Part shown: piece after piece, positions 32,851 through 44,974 of the stretch
How the letters are laid out: each line of letters opens with the position of its first letter
Position numbering within the stretch: the stretch's first letter is position 1
From: Neoceratodus forsteri
Lineage: Eukaryota; Chordata; Ceratodontiformes; Ceratodontidae
Direction of reading: 5' to 3'
NCBI GenBank assembly: GCA_016271365.2
Contig: CM057454.1
Span: 701,607,501-701,671,500, forward strand
DNA length: 64,000 nucleotides
Position numbers and translations under genes: made by a program
The notes under the pieces: generated by a model
The model's input: only the letters and a program-made list of their open reading frames with translations
Databases searched by the model: none
Told to the model about the DNA's origin: nothing

Positions 32851-33300
32851 CTTGCCCTACTGCTGCCATCCCCCACCCTCATGGCTCTTCCCCACCTCAT
32901 TAGTCCTTTCAGCCTCCACTGCTCATTCCCACTTGTACCTCACCCACCCCCCACATCTCCACCTCTCCTCCTCCCCATCCATAGTCAGCAGTGCATCAAA
33001 CCTGTTCCCCCCTTTATTTTTGGCTTGCAAACTCTCTGCTTCCCTGTACTTCATCCCTCCCCTCCTGGTAGACCCAACCTTAGTCTATCCTTCATTGCTG
33101 GAGTGCCTGTCCCTACTAATGTCCGCCACACTTCCCCCATTCCCTTGACCCACTGTCCCCCCATGCCGTGTCCATGTGTTACTTACATGTTCCCATTCCC
33201 CTGTCTCTGACTCTGTCCTCCTTTCTCTTACCCCCTTGAGTTCCCTCCTTATCCTCCACTCCTCCTCTTCCAGTCAGTTTAACCTGTGACATACTGAACA

Positions 33301-33914
33301 TCCTCCCAGCCTCCACAATACATTCATCCATACCACTGCCCCACACCAATTGCATCCCACAATTCTCCCCATGTTAGCTCCATGTGGCCCTTTGACCAGG
33401 GTATCACAGTATTACTATAACTATTTATGCACCAGCCCTCCCTCTGTTTCAACAGCATCTTCCCAATACCCACAATCTATACCCGAAGCCACCCAGCCCC
33501 AACCAATGGTTACTGATACCTGCTGCGCCAGACACCCAGCTTGCTACAGCCCATAAGCAACTGTGCTCCCCGATCCAACTTAAAGCAATCGCTGGTTTCC
33601 AGGCACTAGGTGATACAGCACAGATCCTACAACTGGCAATCCACATATACTGACAGTGTATGGGTCCCTTTTATATCACCTAATTCACCAGAGTAAAACC
33701 ATTACTGTTTTATGGCCAAAATGAAGCCCACAGCTGGGTTAACACCCCAAACAGATAATGCAGAAATTAAGTATTAGACACTCAAGCCACTTCAGGCAAC
33801 CCCTTGCTTCATACAGCCTCCCCCATGGTTCAAGTATATCCCATCCAGCTTGTTGAGGGCTTTTAATCCCACCCCTCCTACCCAGCAGATTAAGCCCCCA
33901 TGTTGGCAGAATCT
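33301..33914. other. Probable CR1 5' UTR (minus strand), no gene
   Basis: Pyrimidine-rich on the plus strand with no supported ORF. Its position upstream of the minus-strand CR1 ORF1 suggests leader sequence. Confidence 0.35.
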
Positions 33915-34110
33915 TTGCTGATGTGCCCCTGACCAGAGCGCCAAAGTCAACAGTACCTTTTTAACTGGTGTGTCCCTGACCAGCTGCTGATCAATAGTTC
34001 AGGCCCCAACCTTGATGGCACCTTTTTGCTGGTGTGACCCTGTCCAAGTCCCAAAGTCAACGGTACCTTACAGCTCATGTGCCTCTGACCAGCTGCTGAT
34101 CGTCATCGCC
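33915..34110 (-). repeat. ~110-bp imperfect tandem repeat
   Basis: caaagtcaacagtacct at about 33943 recurs as caaagtcaacggtacct at about 34052. gaccagctgctgatc also appears twice (33978, 34087). This lies upstream of the minus-strand CR1 ORF1. Confidence 0.65.
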
Positions 34111-34295
34111 TTGTCCTTCCCTCTGGCTCTGGTCTCTGTCGACCCAGTCTGCTCCCAGGTTTTCATTTCTCATTTCCATGTTCCCACTGCTTCAGACCTT
34201 TTGCTCCATTCAATGACCACACCTCCAGGTTCCTCTAATTGGCCATAATCCTTGGTGGGAGTGAACCAGCTCCTTTTAAAATTGGTGGTGGGGTG

Positions 34296-34815
34296 GGCGG
34301 GAGAACATTTTTCCTGCTCAGCCTATCCTTCTCTGCAGCTCCTCTGCTCCAGTGTGCCCGACTGGCGACCTGTCACATGTTGCTGCCACAGCTCCTTTTC
34401 TCTGTGTGCGCCCAACAGGTGACTCACCACACATTTGCTGGCCTTCCAATCCCTGGTTCACCTAACTGGCGAACCCCTCAGTTTTTCACCAAGCAGTCGG
34501 CTTCAACGTTTATAGCCTAGCCTCCTGCGAGGCCACCCCCCCCCTTGGATTCCAGTCCAGCAGCTGGATTCGCTGATATAGCTGGAGCCCAATTGGCTCC
34601 CCTCAGCTTCCTCATAGAATGTGGCTGAGAGCAGGGAAGATAAAACTTTCCCTGCTCAGCCGATCCTCCTCTGCAGCTCCTCCGCTCCAGATGCACCCGA
34701 CTGGTGACCCGCCACATGCTGCTGTCGCATCTATTTCTCTGGGTGTGCCCAACTGGCAACCCACCACATGCTGCTGCCCCTCCGATCCCTGGTTCACTTG
34801 ACCGGCAACTGTGGG
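34296..34815 (-). repeat. ~340-bp direct repeat, two copies
   Basis: cctgctcagcc followed by gcagctcctc.gctccag and two catg.tgctg blocks, then gatccctggttcac, occurs at about 34313-34460 and again at about 34651-34800. It sits upstream (minus strand) of the CR1 5' part and may be its promoter repeats, but the link is only positional. Confidence 0.65.
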
Positions 34816-35149
34816 GAGAACCACCAGACCTGCCAAGGTGTGCATACAGGTGCATGTGAGGGTCACACTATCAACCTGCTCATGGAAGCAGGACACTTAA
34901 CTGAGTCATCAATAGTCGCTGCTAACTTGAATCACAGATTCTAATATGTGAGCTTACCTTGCTAAACTCCCATCTAAGAGAGCTACCCCCATCCCTGGAA
35001 GTGAGTGATCTGAGTTGATTGGCTGTCCTCCCTTCCACTTTAAAGCTACTTTCCCCTCAGAGATCTGACATCTCCTCTGAGCCATTACCAACACTGGCTG
35101 TGCTGGGTGTGATTGTCTCTGCTCTCAATTCCTAAAGTTGTCTGCTGAC
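34816..35149. other. No gene seen
   Basis: No ORF or repeat recognised. The sequence leads into the L2 element. Confidence 0.4.
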
Positions 35150-36730
35150 TATATTGCCAGACCCTTTGCTATCCTGTTTAACCAGTCCCTTTCTACTTCA
35201 TCCATCCCCAACTTTGGAAATAGGCCAGAGTTGTCCCCTCTTTAAGTCATGTGACCCTAAACTCACAGACCAGTTTCTATTCTCTCTCACCTATGCAAGG
35301 TCCTTGAAAAAATTGTCTTTCTGTAAATCTCCAATCATATTTCAAAACATAGCCTGCTGTCTCCTGACTAGCATGTTTTACATAAGAGCTACAGCACTAC
35401 CACTGTGCTTGCTTGTTTCACAGACAACACCCTAAGGGAAGTGGACAATGGTAAATTCGGTGGGGAAATCTTTATTGATCTCTGTAAGGCTTTCAACGAA
35501 GTAGATCATAACATTCTCCTTCACAAATTTCATTCTTATGGTTTTTCCCTGGGTATCATGGATTGGTTTAGGAATTACCTCTCAAATAGATCCCAAATGG
35601 TCTGCACTGGATGGATCATATTCAGCCCACTACAGATGCATAGTGGAATCCCACAAGAGTCCATACTAGGAACCATTTTTTGTCTCTTTTCATCAACCAT
35701 CTTCTTGGAGATTGCTCAGGCTGCCATAAGATCATGTATGTAGATGATCTTATCTTATTGAGGAGTGACAGAAGTCCACATAATCTATTTCTATTCCTAT
35801 CTGAGGAATTCTCATCCACTCACAGTTGATTCACAACTAATAGACTTATCAACAATGCAAAAAAGACTAACCCAGTGCTATCTGGGTCCAAGCCTAGGCT
35901 TGTTAAATGCCCCACTGGGCAAACCAACTCCCTCTGTATCCTGGCTCAAATGGATCCCTCTTCAACATGTCACCACATTTAAATATCGGGTGGTCACACT
36001 CAGTCCTCCCTTACTCTCAAAAATCATGTTGGGTTAGTTGTGAAATGGGTAAAGTTCAGTCTGTCACATGACTACTGTCAGAAGCATCTCATGATCCCTG
36101 ACGTGTGACTGGCTATTGAGCAGGGCACCTTCCTAACTCTCCTGGACTACTGCTTTCCCAATGTCTCTCAAACCTCATCTTGTCACCTCTCACATCTCAA
36201 CAGTCCTTTTTACAACATCTGCAGATTTGTCACTGTAGCCCTGTACAACACCCACCACTGCACCCTTTACTTGACACTCAAGTGACTCTTCCCCCCAGGT
36301 CCATTGAGACTTCCTTATGGGCTCCCTCTTATACAAACCCTCGATGACAGTGCTCATTCACCTTTAACACGACTTCTCAACATCAAACATGGCACACTGG
36401 AACTGATGTCCTCCTCCCAATGCCTCCTTGTCTGTCTCCCATCTACTACTGACACAGTGCAGAGAGCTTTCTCTATAACTTCCCACAAGCTCTGGAATGG
36501 CCTACCATCCTCACTTCATTAATCAGGTTCACTTCAGTTATTCAAAGTACACTTTAAACCCTCCCTCCTATTGGTCTGAAAGTGCAATGCTTGACCTTAG
36601 TCAGCCAACTTCATATGTCGGTCTCTTGCCCCATGAAACTGTCGGGTGCCATCCAATTTGCTGGACTGCATTTTCCCTTGCTTGCACGCATATGAAGTTC
36701 ATTTTATCTTTTTCCTACTGACTTGTATGT
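35150..36730 (+). mobile_element. L2 LINE, 5'-truncated
   Basis: The RT starts in a decayed entry block and is best preserved at 35405-35743. The C-terminal block (FSITSHKLWNGLPSSL, 36470-36520) is the L2 type. The 3' UTR runs to about 36730. It has diverged strongly from family B. Confidence 0.8.
35405..36522 (+). pseudogene. L2 reverse transcriptase, broken
   Basis: At 35405-35743 the frame shows motif A as GEIFIDLCKAFNEVDHNILL, then WFRNYLSNRSQMVCTG and motif B HSGIPQESILGTIFCLF. Motif C would fall near 35740 (cttattgaggagtgac), where the YVDDL sequence is readable in another frame (tatgtagatgatctt at 35738-35752). The later region at 35765-36037 and 36304-36522 carries the post-RT and C-terminal blocks in other frames. 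Several frameshifts; inactive. Confidence 0.8.
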
Positions 36731-36958
36731 TGTTACTCTGACTAAATATTATGACTTATGCATTTAACTAATCAGTTGTTTAAATCTGTGTTTTGTTTAT
36801 TTCTTTATGTTATTGCTGAAGTTTGTGTATTTATTCCCTCACTTGAACTGTATGCTGAAATTGCTCATGAATTTGTCACTTTCATTCTGTGCTGCATGTG
36901 CTATCTACATGGCCCAGGTCATAGCTGAAAATGATCCCGGGGACCAGTGTACCTACTT
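36731..36958. other. No gene seen
   Basis: AT-rich, with no recognised feature, between the L2 end and the MITE. Confidence 0.4.
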
Positions 36959-37279
36959 GTTACTAGAGGTGTTGCGAAGTTTTAATTCGCCGGTGAAGTT
37001 CCATCAAATTTAGCAAATTTTCCTCCTTGTAGCAATCCACAAAGTTTTTCTATTAGCCTCAAAATTCACCTATGTGACTTCTCCATTTTTAAATGGAATT
37101 TCACCTGCAAATGGTGGAATTTGGCATGCAAATGGAGAAATTCCACTGTTCTCGGCAAAATGTAATTGTTTGTGGGCAAAATTCGACACTTCGCAGGTGA
37201 AATTTTGCACATCACAGATCTCTCAAAACTCCACAAATTGCATTAATATCCCAACTTCACCCATCACTACTGGTTACTA
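36959..37279. mobile_element. MITE with 7-bp flanking repeat
   Basis: gttacta occurs at both ends (36959-36965 and 37273-37279). Just inside, the left end reads gaggtgttgcgaag and the reverse complement of the right end reads cagtagtgatgggtgaag. The centre is full of aaattc/gaattt-type inverted segments. The tta within the flanks could be a Harbinger-type target duplication; a 7-bp duplication is the alternative. Noncoding. Confidence 0.55.
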
Positions 37280-37482
37280 AACAAATAAATACATAAAATA
37301 AATAAGATCCTTTTTGAATCTATAGTGCTTTATAGCCCTAGTTATGCTGCTTTCATTCTTCTTTTCTCTTTATCTTGTCTAGTTCTCCAGTCTCTCCTGC
37401 CATCTAATCTTTCCTCTAGACACTGGTGACTAAAGAAATATGTAACAGCAGTTTGAGTTCTATATGTGTATGTGTATGTCTC

Positions 37483-37486
<4 letters not shown>

Positions 37487-37526
<40 letters not shown>

Positions 37527-37532
37527 ACACAC
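37487..37532. repeat. (TA)n/(CA)n microsatellite
   Basis: An uninterrupted ta run to about 37522 followed by cacacaca. Confidence 0.95.
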
Positions 37533-39198
37533 ACCACCCCCATCCTGCAGACATGGACAGGTGTCAGGGGTGTGACTTGGGGTCATCATCCTAACACTCA
37601 ACCCATTCTATAAGCAAATAAGATTAGATGGGTGCTATATTGGAGAATGGGGTGAGCTTTAGGACTCACAACCTTAAGGCATTGCCTCAACACCTGTCGG
37701 TGTCTACAGTGTGGAGATGGGGTGTTAGGGTTGGAAACTCTAATGCCACATTTCCCCACTTTTGTCACTTTAGTAACAACCCTAACTGATGCATTAACCA
37801 AGTTTTTTGTAATGAATTTCCTTACTTTTGCAGATAGCATAATCATATCATTATTTGTCTGTGAACAGGTCCTTAGCAATGTATATGTATGTAGCTGTGG
37901 AAGCACAGGGCCCTCTGTGTCCTACACTTCCATTTATAGGACAACAGTGACCAAATTGTTAGGATAGCCATCTTATTACCCTACCTCATGTACCCAGTAC
38001 AGAAATGTTTCAAGCCCCCGCCAAAACTTAATTCTGCAAAACTGCAATGCCATTCCATGCCACATGTGCAAAAACATATTTTGGGTAAGATTTTAAAAAT
38101 GACAGCTATGACATACTTGAAGTGGGGTAATAAGAAGGTTATTTTGAAAATGGGGGGTCAAAATTTATAAAATTTCCAAAGTTATGAGCGTGCGTAGTGA
38201 AATCGCAATGAATAGTCATAACTTTGGCATTTTTTTCAAATTTTGATACCAGATTTTCAACATAGGTTTCTTATAATCCAGCCTCATGAACAAGGGCTGA
38301 AAAAAATTCCAAATCCTGCCCATAGGTGAATTTGTCAACTAACCACAAAATCACCTTGTGGGTGGGAGTTGCATAATGACAGTTTTATTGTTCATGAGGT
38401 GAGGTCCTCAAAGGCCACGTTGAAAATTTGGGGTCAAAATGTTATGAAACAGCTGAGTTATGAGCCAGAGTTAAAAACCCAATTGAAATACATTGAGCCA
38501 CAGCATGAAATAGGCACCTGTGTCACAAAAGGATCCTTTATTGTACTTTCACATTGACTACAATGGGATTACCATGATACATAATCCTGTTTAAAAAAAA
38601 AAAAAAAGGATCCTTTATCTTGCTTTCCCATTCTAGTCAATGGGACAGCAGTATAAAGGATTCTTTTGTGAAACAGGATCCTAAATCAGGCTTATCCAAT
38701 TGAAAACAATGCTGGTACTGCAGTAGTCCTTCCCCCTCTCCCGATGCCTGATGTCCATCCCAGCATACAGAAAAAAAATTCCCTGTAATTAAACAGTTTA
38801 TTTTGTAGCTCAGAACTTACTGATTGTTGTCTATTTTTCAAGAATGTTGAGGTTGTCTGGCTCAACATTAAGTTTTGCTTTTAGTTCTAGACATTCACTC
38901 TCTCCAATTAGGCTCAACATACACAGTACCTGATGTACTATTGAGCACTAGTTCTCTTATTTTTTCAGGGTGTATGTTCTGGTGCCTAATATCATAGTTT
39001 GGTGCACAGCTGTAGGTAGCCTGACCACCATACTCATAGTCTACATTACTGCCAGGTGGTGGATTATTTTTTTTAGTTCTAAAATACCTCTAAAGAAATG
39101 TTCAGTATCTTGCGCATGAGAAAGCTCAACTTATGGCTCTATGGTGCTTACACTGTATGTTGAGCTCCTTAGATGGGTGTCCCTTTCTTCCTTCAGGT
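37533..39198. other. No gene; includes a small foldback at 38525-38673
   Basis: No supported ORF. At 38525-38673 cacaaaaggatcctttatt is mirrored by tataaaggattcttttgtg around an A-run, a small imperfect foldback. The region 38130-38480 has two related stretches with aaatttggggtcaaaat-like and agttatgag text. The rest is unidentified and ends at the LTR element (target copy aggt at 39195-39198). Confidence 0.4.
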
Positions 39199-39435
39199 TG
39201 TTACATGAGGTCTCTGCACCCTTATTGGTACCCCCAGAGGTACACCATAGACAGCAAGCATTTAGGTATATGTTATACTAACATATAGGTCTATGGGCAT
39301 CTACCATATAAGAGTAGATGCCAGGATATGTATGCATATTATTGCTGTACACTTTGCTTTCTAATACATATATATTTCTTATGTATTCCTTGTTTATAAG
39401 ATGTCAGGACACCTGTGTCCTTGTAATGATTATGA

Positions 39436-39443
39436 TATATAAG
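39436..39443 (+). promoter_or_regulatory. TATA-like box in 5' LTR
   Basis: TATATAAG, also kept in the 3' LTR at 60181-60188. It is about 330 bp before the AATAAA, consistent with the U3/R border just downstream. Confidence 0.6.
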
Positions 39444-39763
39444 TCAGCATTGCCAGCTTGTGGTAATTTGTACTATTACACTGACTTATGTAAGAACTGT
39501 ACTCTTTTGTTTCACAAAGTGATGACTACTACACCACCTCTAATGTAGCCAATTGGGCTCATCTATGTAACTAGAAATGTTTCTATCTTACAGTAACCAT
39601 AATAATTATCATAGGTATATAATGTGAGACATTATGTCTTCTACCTCCGAGACCCCAAGAGGCACAGAAACTCCTCCAGGTATAGGGAGTGCTTAGCATT
39701 GGCTCCTGGTTCATATTGGTAAGAACTGCGCAGGACAACTGTGATTTATCCCTTTTTTGTAGT

Positions 39764-39769
39764 AATAAA
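39764..39769 (+). promoter_or_regulatory. AATAAA polyadenylation signal in 5' LTR
   Basis: AATAAA within tagtaataaac. The same signal is in the 3' LTR at 60539-60544, where it would end the element's transcript. Confidence 0.65.
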
Positions 39770-39861
39770 CAAGTTTATTACTCTTATGCAACGTGTCTGT
39801 GATTCCTTGCATTCCCAGTATAGCCAAGAACCTGAGAGTGAGGTTTAGACCTCCTGACAAT

Positions 39862-39879
39862 TGGCGACCACATGCAGGC
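39862..39879 (+). promoter_or_regulatory. Primer-binding site
   Basis: TGGCGACCACATGCAGGC begins 2 bp after the LTR end. TGG is the obligatory complement of a tRNA CCA end, and TGGCGA points to an arginine-type tRNA, though no tRNA was aligned. Confidence 0.7.
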
Positions 39880-40307
39880 AATATTTGGTGTTTGCAAAGT
39901 TTCACTTGTTGCTTACAACTTTTCCTTTCCAAAGGGAACTGGAGGTGTGCATTCCCGCATCACCTCTCCCGTTTTATGACCACTTTGTAATCATTTGCAA
40001 AGTCTGGCTGCTTTCTGGGTGTGGTCAATGCTGACTCGACCCACTCCACCGGCAGTTTTGAATTGCAAGCTTACAAGTGTACAGTAGCCCGACTATGTAT
40101 AAAGTGCTCCTGCTGTGGATCGATGCACAGCATGGCACCTTTTCCCCAGTTTGATTTTTCATTCCCTCCCACACCATGGCCACCGTATCAAATATTTGCA
40201 CAGAACTGAGACTTGGTGTCTCAAACTCCTTGCCTCTCATGGAGGATGGGCTGACTTTGCATGGGACGTGAGTCAATCTGAAAACCCTATACTGGGGATT
40301 TCAACCC
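39880..40307 (+). other. LTR-element leader before the CR1 insertion
   Basis: Internal leader sequence without a convincing ORF, followed by the CR1 junction near 40308. The element's own sequence resumes at about 51686. Confidence 0.6.
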
Positions 40308-40328
40308 AGTACACCGAGATGTGACAAA

Positions 40329-40697
40329 CAGCCAGGAGAAGAGAACACAATAGCAGGGGTGGTACTGACAACAACAAAAATGGAAAGGGACCTGGGAGTA
40401 GTTATATCAGATGATGTAAAGGTGGGTAAGCAATGTGAAAAGTGAGTAAGGAGAGCCAGAGGGATACTGGGATGCATAGGAAGGGGCATCACAAGTAGAA
40501 AAAGGGAATTGGTTATCCCTCTATACAGACAGTTGGTAAGACCCCATCTGGAGTACTGTGTGCAGTTTTGGAGACCTCATCTATGCAAGGACATAGACAG
40601 GATGGAAGCAGTCCAGAGGAGGGCAACTAAAATGGTGCAGGGTCTGCAGCAGAAACCATATGAAGATAGACTGAGAGAGCTTAATATGTATACTCTT
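40329..40697 (+). pseudogene. CR1 ORF2 post-RT region, upstream piece
   Basis: This covers the region after the RT active site. The translation gives MERDLGVVISDDVKVGKQCEK, a stop, RARGILGCIGRGITSRKREL, then at 40509-40690 LVRPHLEYCVQFWRPHL and RRATKMVQGLQQKPYEDRL. It matches the CR1 at 23770-24100 block for block. The coding sequence is cut at 40697 by the L1; the rest follows at 46913. Confidence 0.9.
40680..40697 (+). repeat. 18-bp target-site duplication of the L1, left copy
   Basis: cttaatatgtatactctt, identical to 46895-46912. Confidence 0.97.
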
Positions 40698-41184
40698 TTT
40701 TTTTTTAATTTCTTTATTGTGTTTTTCTTCCATTGATCGTTAGACAGACATACACATACCCGGGTTAATCCTGGGTCCACGCTCCAAAACTGAGCGTGGT
40801 CACTATGTACATTCCATAACTATGCACATACACAGCTGCATTGCACACCCTTTACCATCTTGTTCAAATCTGCATTTATATCGTATTGTTTAGGACAACC
40901 CCTATCAGGGAAATATGTTCATACATCAAAGTCTGGATCCCAGATGTCCTTTTGTGGCTATTGGGTCCTATATCACTTTTGTGGGTCCTCAGGGTAGTAC
41001 CTGAGCCAAGGCCCCAAAAGAAAAAAGAGAGAGCCCCCCCACCACAATCTGACAGACTCTGTGGCATCTAGTAATAAGTTCAACATAAGAGCTTTTGATC
41101 TGGGCCTATATCAAACCATAACAAACAGAGACTTAATAATCCCCCTATTACTAAGACATAATTCCCATAACAGCATATTATTGA

Positions 41185-44100
41185 TTACGTACTTTCCGAC
41201 AGACAGACCCTTGTCTGTGGTATATTATATTGCAAAGTGTATATTGCCTCTAAAGCCCTCCATCTTTTATCATAAGTTGCTTTTCGTCCATCCCGAAGCA
41301 TTTGTCTTTTAAGTCTAGTCAACATTAACAGTAGATCACCCACCCATTGGTCATATGTATACACCAAATCACTTTTCCAGTGTCTTAAGACAAATGTTTT
41401 AACCAAGGATGACATCAAAGCAATATGTCCTTTAGTAGTCACATTAGGAATGTTTGCCATGTCCCCCAGCACACAAATCTTAGGTGTAATGAATTCGTTA
41501 TAATTCATTACTGGGTCCATATTGTGCTTAATTTGCTCCCAGATGGGGGAAACTTTAGAACAGTGCCATAGTACATGGAGTAAATCCCCTGGGGTTGCAT
41601 CACACCTAAAGCAGAGGTCTGTCTGTCTGAGGCCTCTAGCACATAGCTTAATAGGGGTATAGTATATATTAGAAGCTATGAAAAACTGCATGATCCTGTG
41701 TTTAAGAGTAGGAATATATCTACTACTCCTCCATATTTCCTCCCAATTAGGTCTCTGAGGGTTAAAGTCTTTTTGTTAGTCCCAGTATGAGATCTTAACA
41801 AAGGATCCCCACTTAGAAAATCTAGTAGTAATTTATAAATCTTTGACAAGGGGTTTCTAGCACAGTTTACCTCCTTAAGGGCTTTCCATGTAAATGCATT
41901 ATGATGCAGATTATCTCTCCTCTCTTCCATTTTTTGCATCAAATTAGTAAGTTGCAATTTCTTAAAGAAGTTCAGGTTCTTACACTGGTTCGGGAGAACC
42001 ACACTATCTCCTCTTATAAAGTCCGCCCACTTTGAATTAAGCAAGTGAGTAGCCCACTGTCTTTGATTATTTGCCTTCCAATAAGCATATTTGGGTTGCC
42101 CAAAAGGGCTGGTCCCTAGAAGCTTTTTGAGAGTTTCTTTGATGAGGGGACAAAATTGTCCACCAAGCCAGCACTGCTTTATATATTGGAGTACGTCTTC
42201 CTCCATCCGGAATTTCTCCTGGGTTAAAAAACAATACTGCCTCTGAGGAAAGTCCCGTATCCAATAGGGTTTGCTTCTCAACCTGGAGCCAGGTTGGGAT
42301 ATAGTCACCCTCATTCACCAGTTTACACCACCGACTCATTAACCCAAGCTGCCCAGCTACATAGTAAACTTGTAAGTCCGGAGTTTTAAGGCCTCCCTTG
42401 TTATAGGGTAGTCTTAACACATTAACTTTTCTTCTAGGAGGTTTAGCATTCCACAAAAGGTTAGAGATCAGTTTTGTATTTAGTAAACCAACACTTAGGG
42501 ATAATATAAGGGGACAGATGTATTGGATATAGGAGCCTAGGCAATAGATTCATTTTGACCAAGCTTAATTTTGCTGCCCAATTTAAGGGGAGTTTATTCC
42601 ACCTAGTTAAGTCCATTGTAATTGTTGATAGCAGCCCTCCCAGATTTGCTTCAAGGTCTTCGGTCTCATTAGGTGTGACCCAAATGCCAGGATACTTTAG
42701 CTTACTAGGGGACCACTTTATTTGAAGTGGTTCAAAGTCGGCTTTGTAAGTAAATGGGGTAAGTGGGAGAACCTGCGTCTTACTCAGGTTTAACTTATAG
42801 TTTGATACCCAAGAAAACCTTTCCACTATATTCAGAATCCGTTTGAAGCTCTCTGCCAGGTATTGGAGGTGCAGCAAAATATCATCAGCAAATACAGATA
42901 ATTTCATTTCTATCCCCCCAATAACAATCCCCTGTACCACTGGATCATTTTGAATCGCCCTTAATAAAGGTTCCAAGTATATATTAAATAGTATTGGCGA
43001 GAGAGGGCATCCCTGCCTGGTCCCATTGTCTAAACCAATTTCCTTTGATAAATAGCCATTACATAGAATTCTAGCCGTAGTGGCAGCATATAAATTCTTT
43101 ATACCGTTTATAAGACTTTCCAGAAAACCCATGCAAGCCATGGTGGCAAAAAAGAAATCGTGAGAGACCCTATCAAAGGCCTTCTTGGCATCCAGCGCAA
43201 TTACCGCCATAGGCAATTTAGAGGTAGAAGCCCTATGTAATATATGGTGGAGTTTCCGGGAGTGCATCATGTGCTCCTCTACCCAGCATAAACCCCAGCT
43301 GCTCTTGACTGATTAAGCTAGGGGTGACTCTCAAAATTCTATTGGCTAGTAGCTTTGTCAGCAACTTCAAGTCCTGGTTCATCAGGGCAATAGGTCTATA
43401 ACCTCAGGAGTCCTTGGATTCTCTGGTTTTGGAATGAGTGTTATATAAGCCTGATAGAGCTGTGAGTGTGGGACCCCATATTGTATAATATTTGTAAATA
43501 AGTCTTTCAATAAAGGCAATATAACTGTAACATGCGACTTATAGAATTGGGCCGTTAGGCCATCGGGTCCCGGTGGCTTACCATTCAGAAGTGACTTGAT
43601 CATCTCTAGTATTTCGGATTCTGAGATAGAGGCCACCGGCCACTGGGCTTGTTCCTGGTCCAGTCTCGGAAGAGATATATTTTCCAAGAACTCTTTAATG
43701 TCCCCTTCACTGGCCAAGACCCCCCCCCTTTGATAGATTCCCTCAAAATAGGCTGCAAAGGTATCAGCCATTCTCTGAGGTTCTGTTATTATTTCTTCCT
43801 GGTACTTTATTAGGGGGATTACCCTAGCCACCTCCCATTCTTTTATTCTATTGGCAAGAAGCCTTCCTGGAGCATCCCCCTGTAATAAATAATTTGCCTG
43901 TACCCTTTCTGCCCACCACTCCATCTTACCATAGAGTATATTTGCCAACTCATCTCTAAGTTCCTTAAGCTCCAAGTCCCTTTCTTCTATAGTGCCCTCT
44001 AAAGGTGCCAATGAGCTAATAGCGCCCAGAATAAACTCCTCCCTTGCCCTTCTCATATGAGCTCTCCTAGCTATAATCCTCTGGGCCATGCCCGAATATA

Positions 44101-44974
44101 ACACTTTACATGTAGGCCACTTTAGTCTGCTATCTGAGAGTGTAGGAAGTTGAGTCTGGATAATTTCCAGCAGTGCCTGTTCTGATTTAGCTAACATATG
44201 TTTGTCCAATAATAAGGAATCATCAAACCTCCATCGGTATGGTTTCATTGGAAGAGATTCTATTACCCAGTTTAATTGAACTGGAGAGTGATCTGATAGA
44301 ACTCTAGTGTGGGTAACCACTTCCCTTATTCCCTGAATTGCTTCCTTGTTAACCAAAAAAAAATCGATTCTTGAGTGGGTTTTGTGTGCCCCAGAGTAGA
44401 ATGTCATAGCATGTTCCCCTTTACTACAGATCACAATAGGATCGACCAGTGCCGCAACTTCTAGAAGCTTAGTCAAAGCTATCTGTGCCATAGAAGGTGG
44501 ACGATAAGATGGAGGTTTTTTGTCCACCCTATTATTGAGACAATGATTCCAATCCCCTGCCAGGATCAGAGGGTGAGTTGTAAGTAGAGCTAAGTTGACT
44601 TCTATCGATGCAAAAAAATCAGGCTTGGGTGGTGTAGGAGCATAAATCGAGGCAATCGTTAATGCTTCACCCATAATGGCACCAGTAACACAAATCCCTC
44701 TGCAGTCTTCTCTAGTTTTAGTCTGTGTAACTGTGAATGGGCAATCCCACCCAATCAGGACTGCAACTCCCCCTGAGGTCTTAGCATTTCCATCTCCTAG
44801 AACCTGTCCTACCCATTGTTTTTTGAGAAGACCCAGCTCCTCCTTAAGCAGATGAGTCTCTTGCAAGGCGACAATCTGGGCTCCCAACTGGTTGATGTAC
44901 TTTAGTATCACCATCCTTTTCCTCCGCCCTCTGAGGCCTTTAACATTCCAAGTAATAATTTTAATGTTAATCAT
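41185..44974 (-). pseudogene. L1 ORF2 protein (endonuclease-RT), five frame breaks
   Basis: About 1263 codons, close to a normal L1 ORF2. The 530-codon N-terminal frame (44974-43382) is intact: IKIITWNVKGLRG at the start, ALQETHL, ASIYAPT, LAGDWNHCLNNRVDK, SRIDFFLVN and SDHSPVQLN make a complete endonuclease. The RT entry GKPPGPDGLTAQFYK follows. RT continues at 43270-42461 with motif A VIALDAKKAFDRVSHDF, motif B GTRQGCPLSPILFNIYL and motif C LSVFADDILLHL, all catalytic Asp present. The C-terminal region has PIWEQIKHN-type text after a Cys block (CFRCDATPGDLLHVLWHC). Frame changes fall near 43395, 43280, 42472, 42310 and 41690. Confidence 0.95.

Larger units (their letters stand above)
31840..33300 (-). 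mobile_element. CR1 LINE 5' part, minus strand, lacking its RT
   Basis: On the minus strand this holds ORF1 and the beginning of ORF2. It stops at about 31840, inside the endonuclease. CR1 copies normally lose their 5' ends; here the 5' end is kept and the 3' part is gone. The plus-strand open frames over this stretch (32300-33210) are proline-rich shadows. Confidence 0.8.
39199..39859 (+). repeat. 5' LTR
   Basis: Starts TGTTACA and ends CTGACA. It aligns along its whole length with 59943-60634, with roughly 7-9% differences by eye plus an extra ~30 bp in the 3' copy. It contains a TATA-like box and an AATAAA signal, so U3-R-U5 order is plausible. Confidence 0.92.

Noticed and set aside
32300..33210. 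Long plus-strand proline/serine-rich open frames
   Set aside because: They are antisense shadows of the minus-strand CR1 ORF1 and its leader, explained by pyrimidine-rich composition.
12705..33300. CR1 3' half (12705-13920) and CR1 5' part (31840-33300) as one split element
   Set aside because: Both are minus strand and complementary in content, but the middle (most of the endonuclease and the RT start) is missing and no shared breakpoint was seen. CR1 5' truncation explains the first on its own.
37487..37532. (TA)n run as a regulatory structure
   Set aside because: Ordinary microsatellite.
39199..39859. Solo LTR
   Set aside because: A PBS follows directly and a matching LTR with the same 4-bp flank occurs at 59943-60634.
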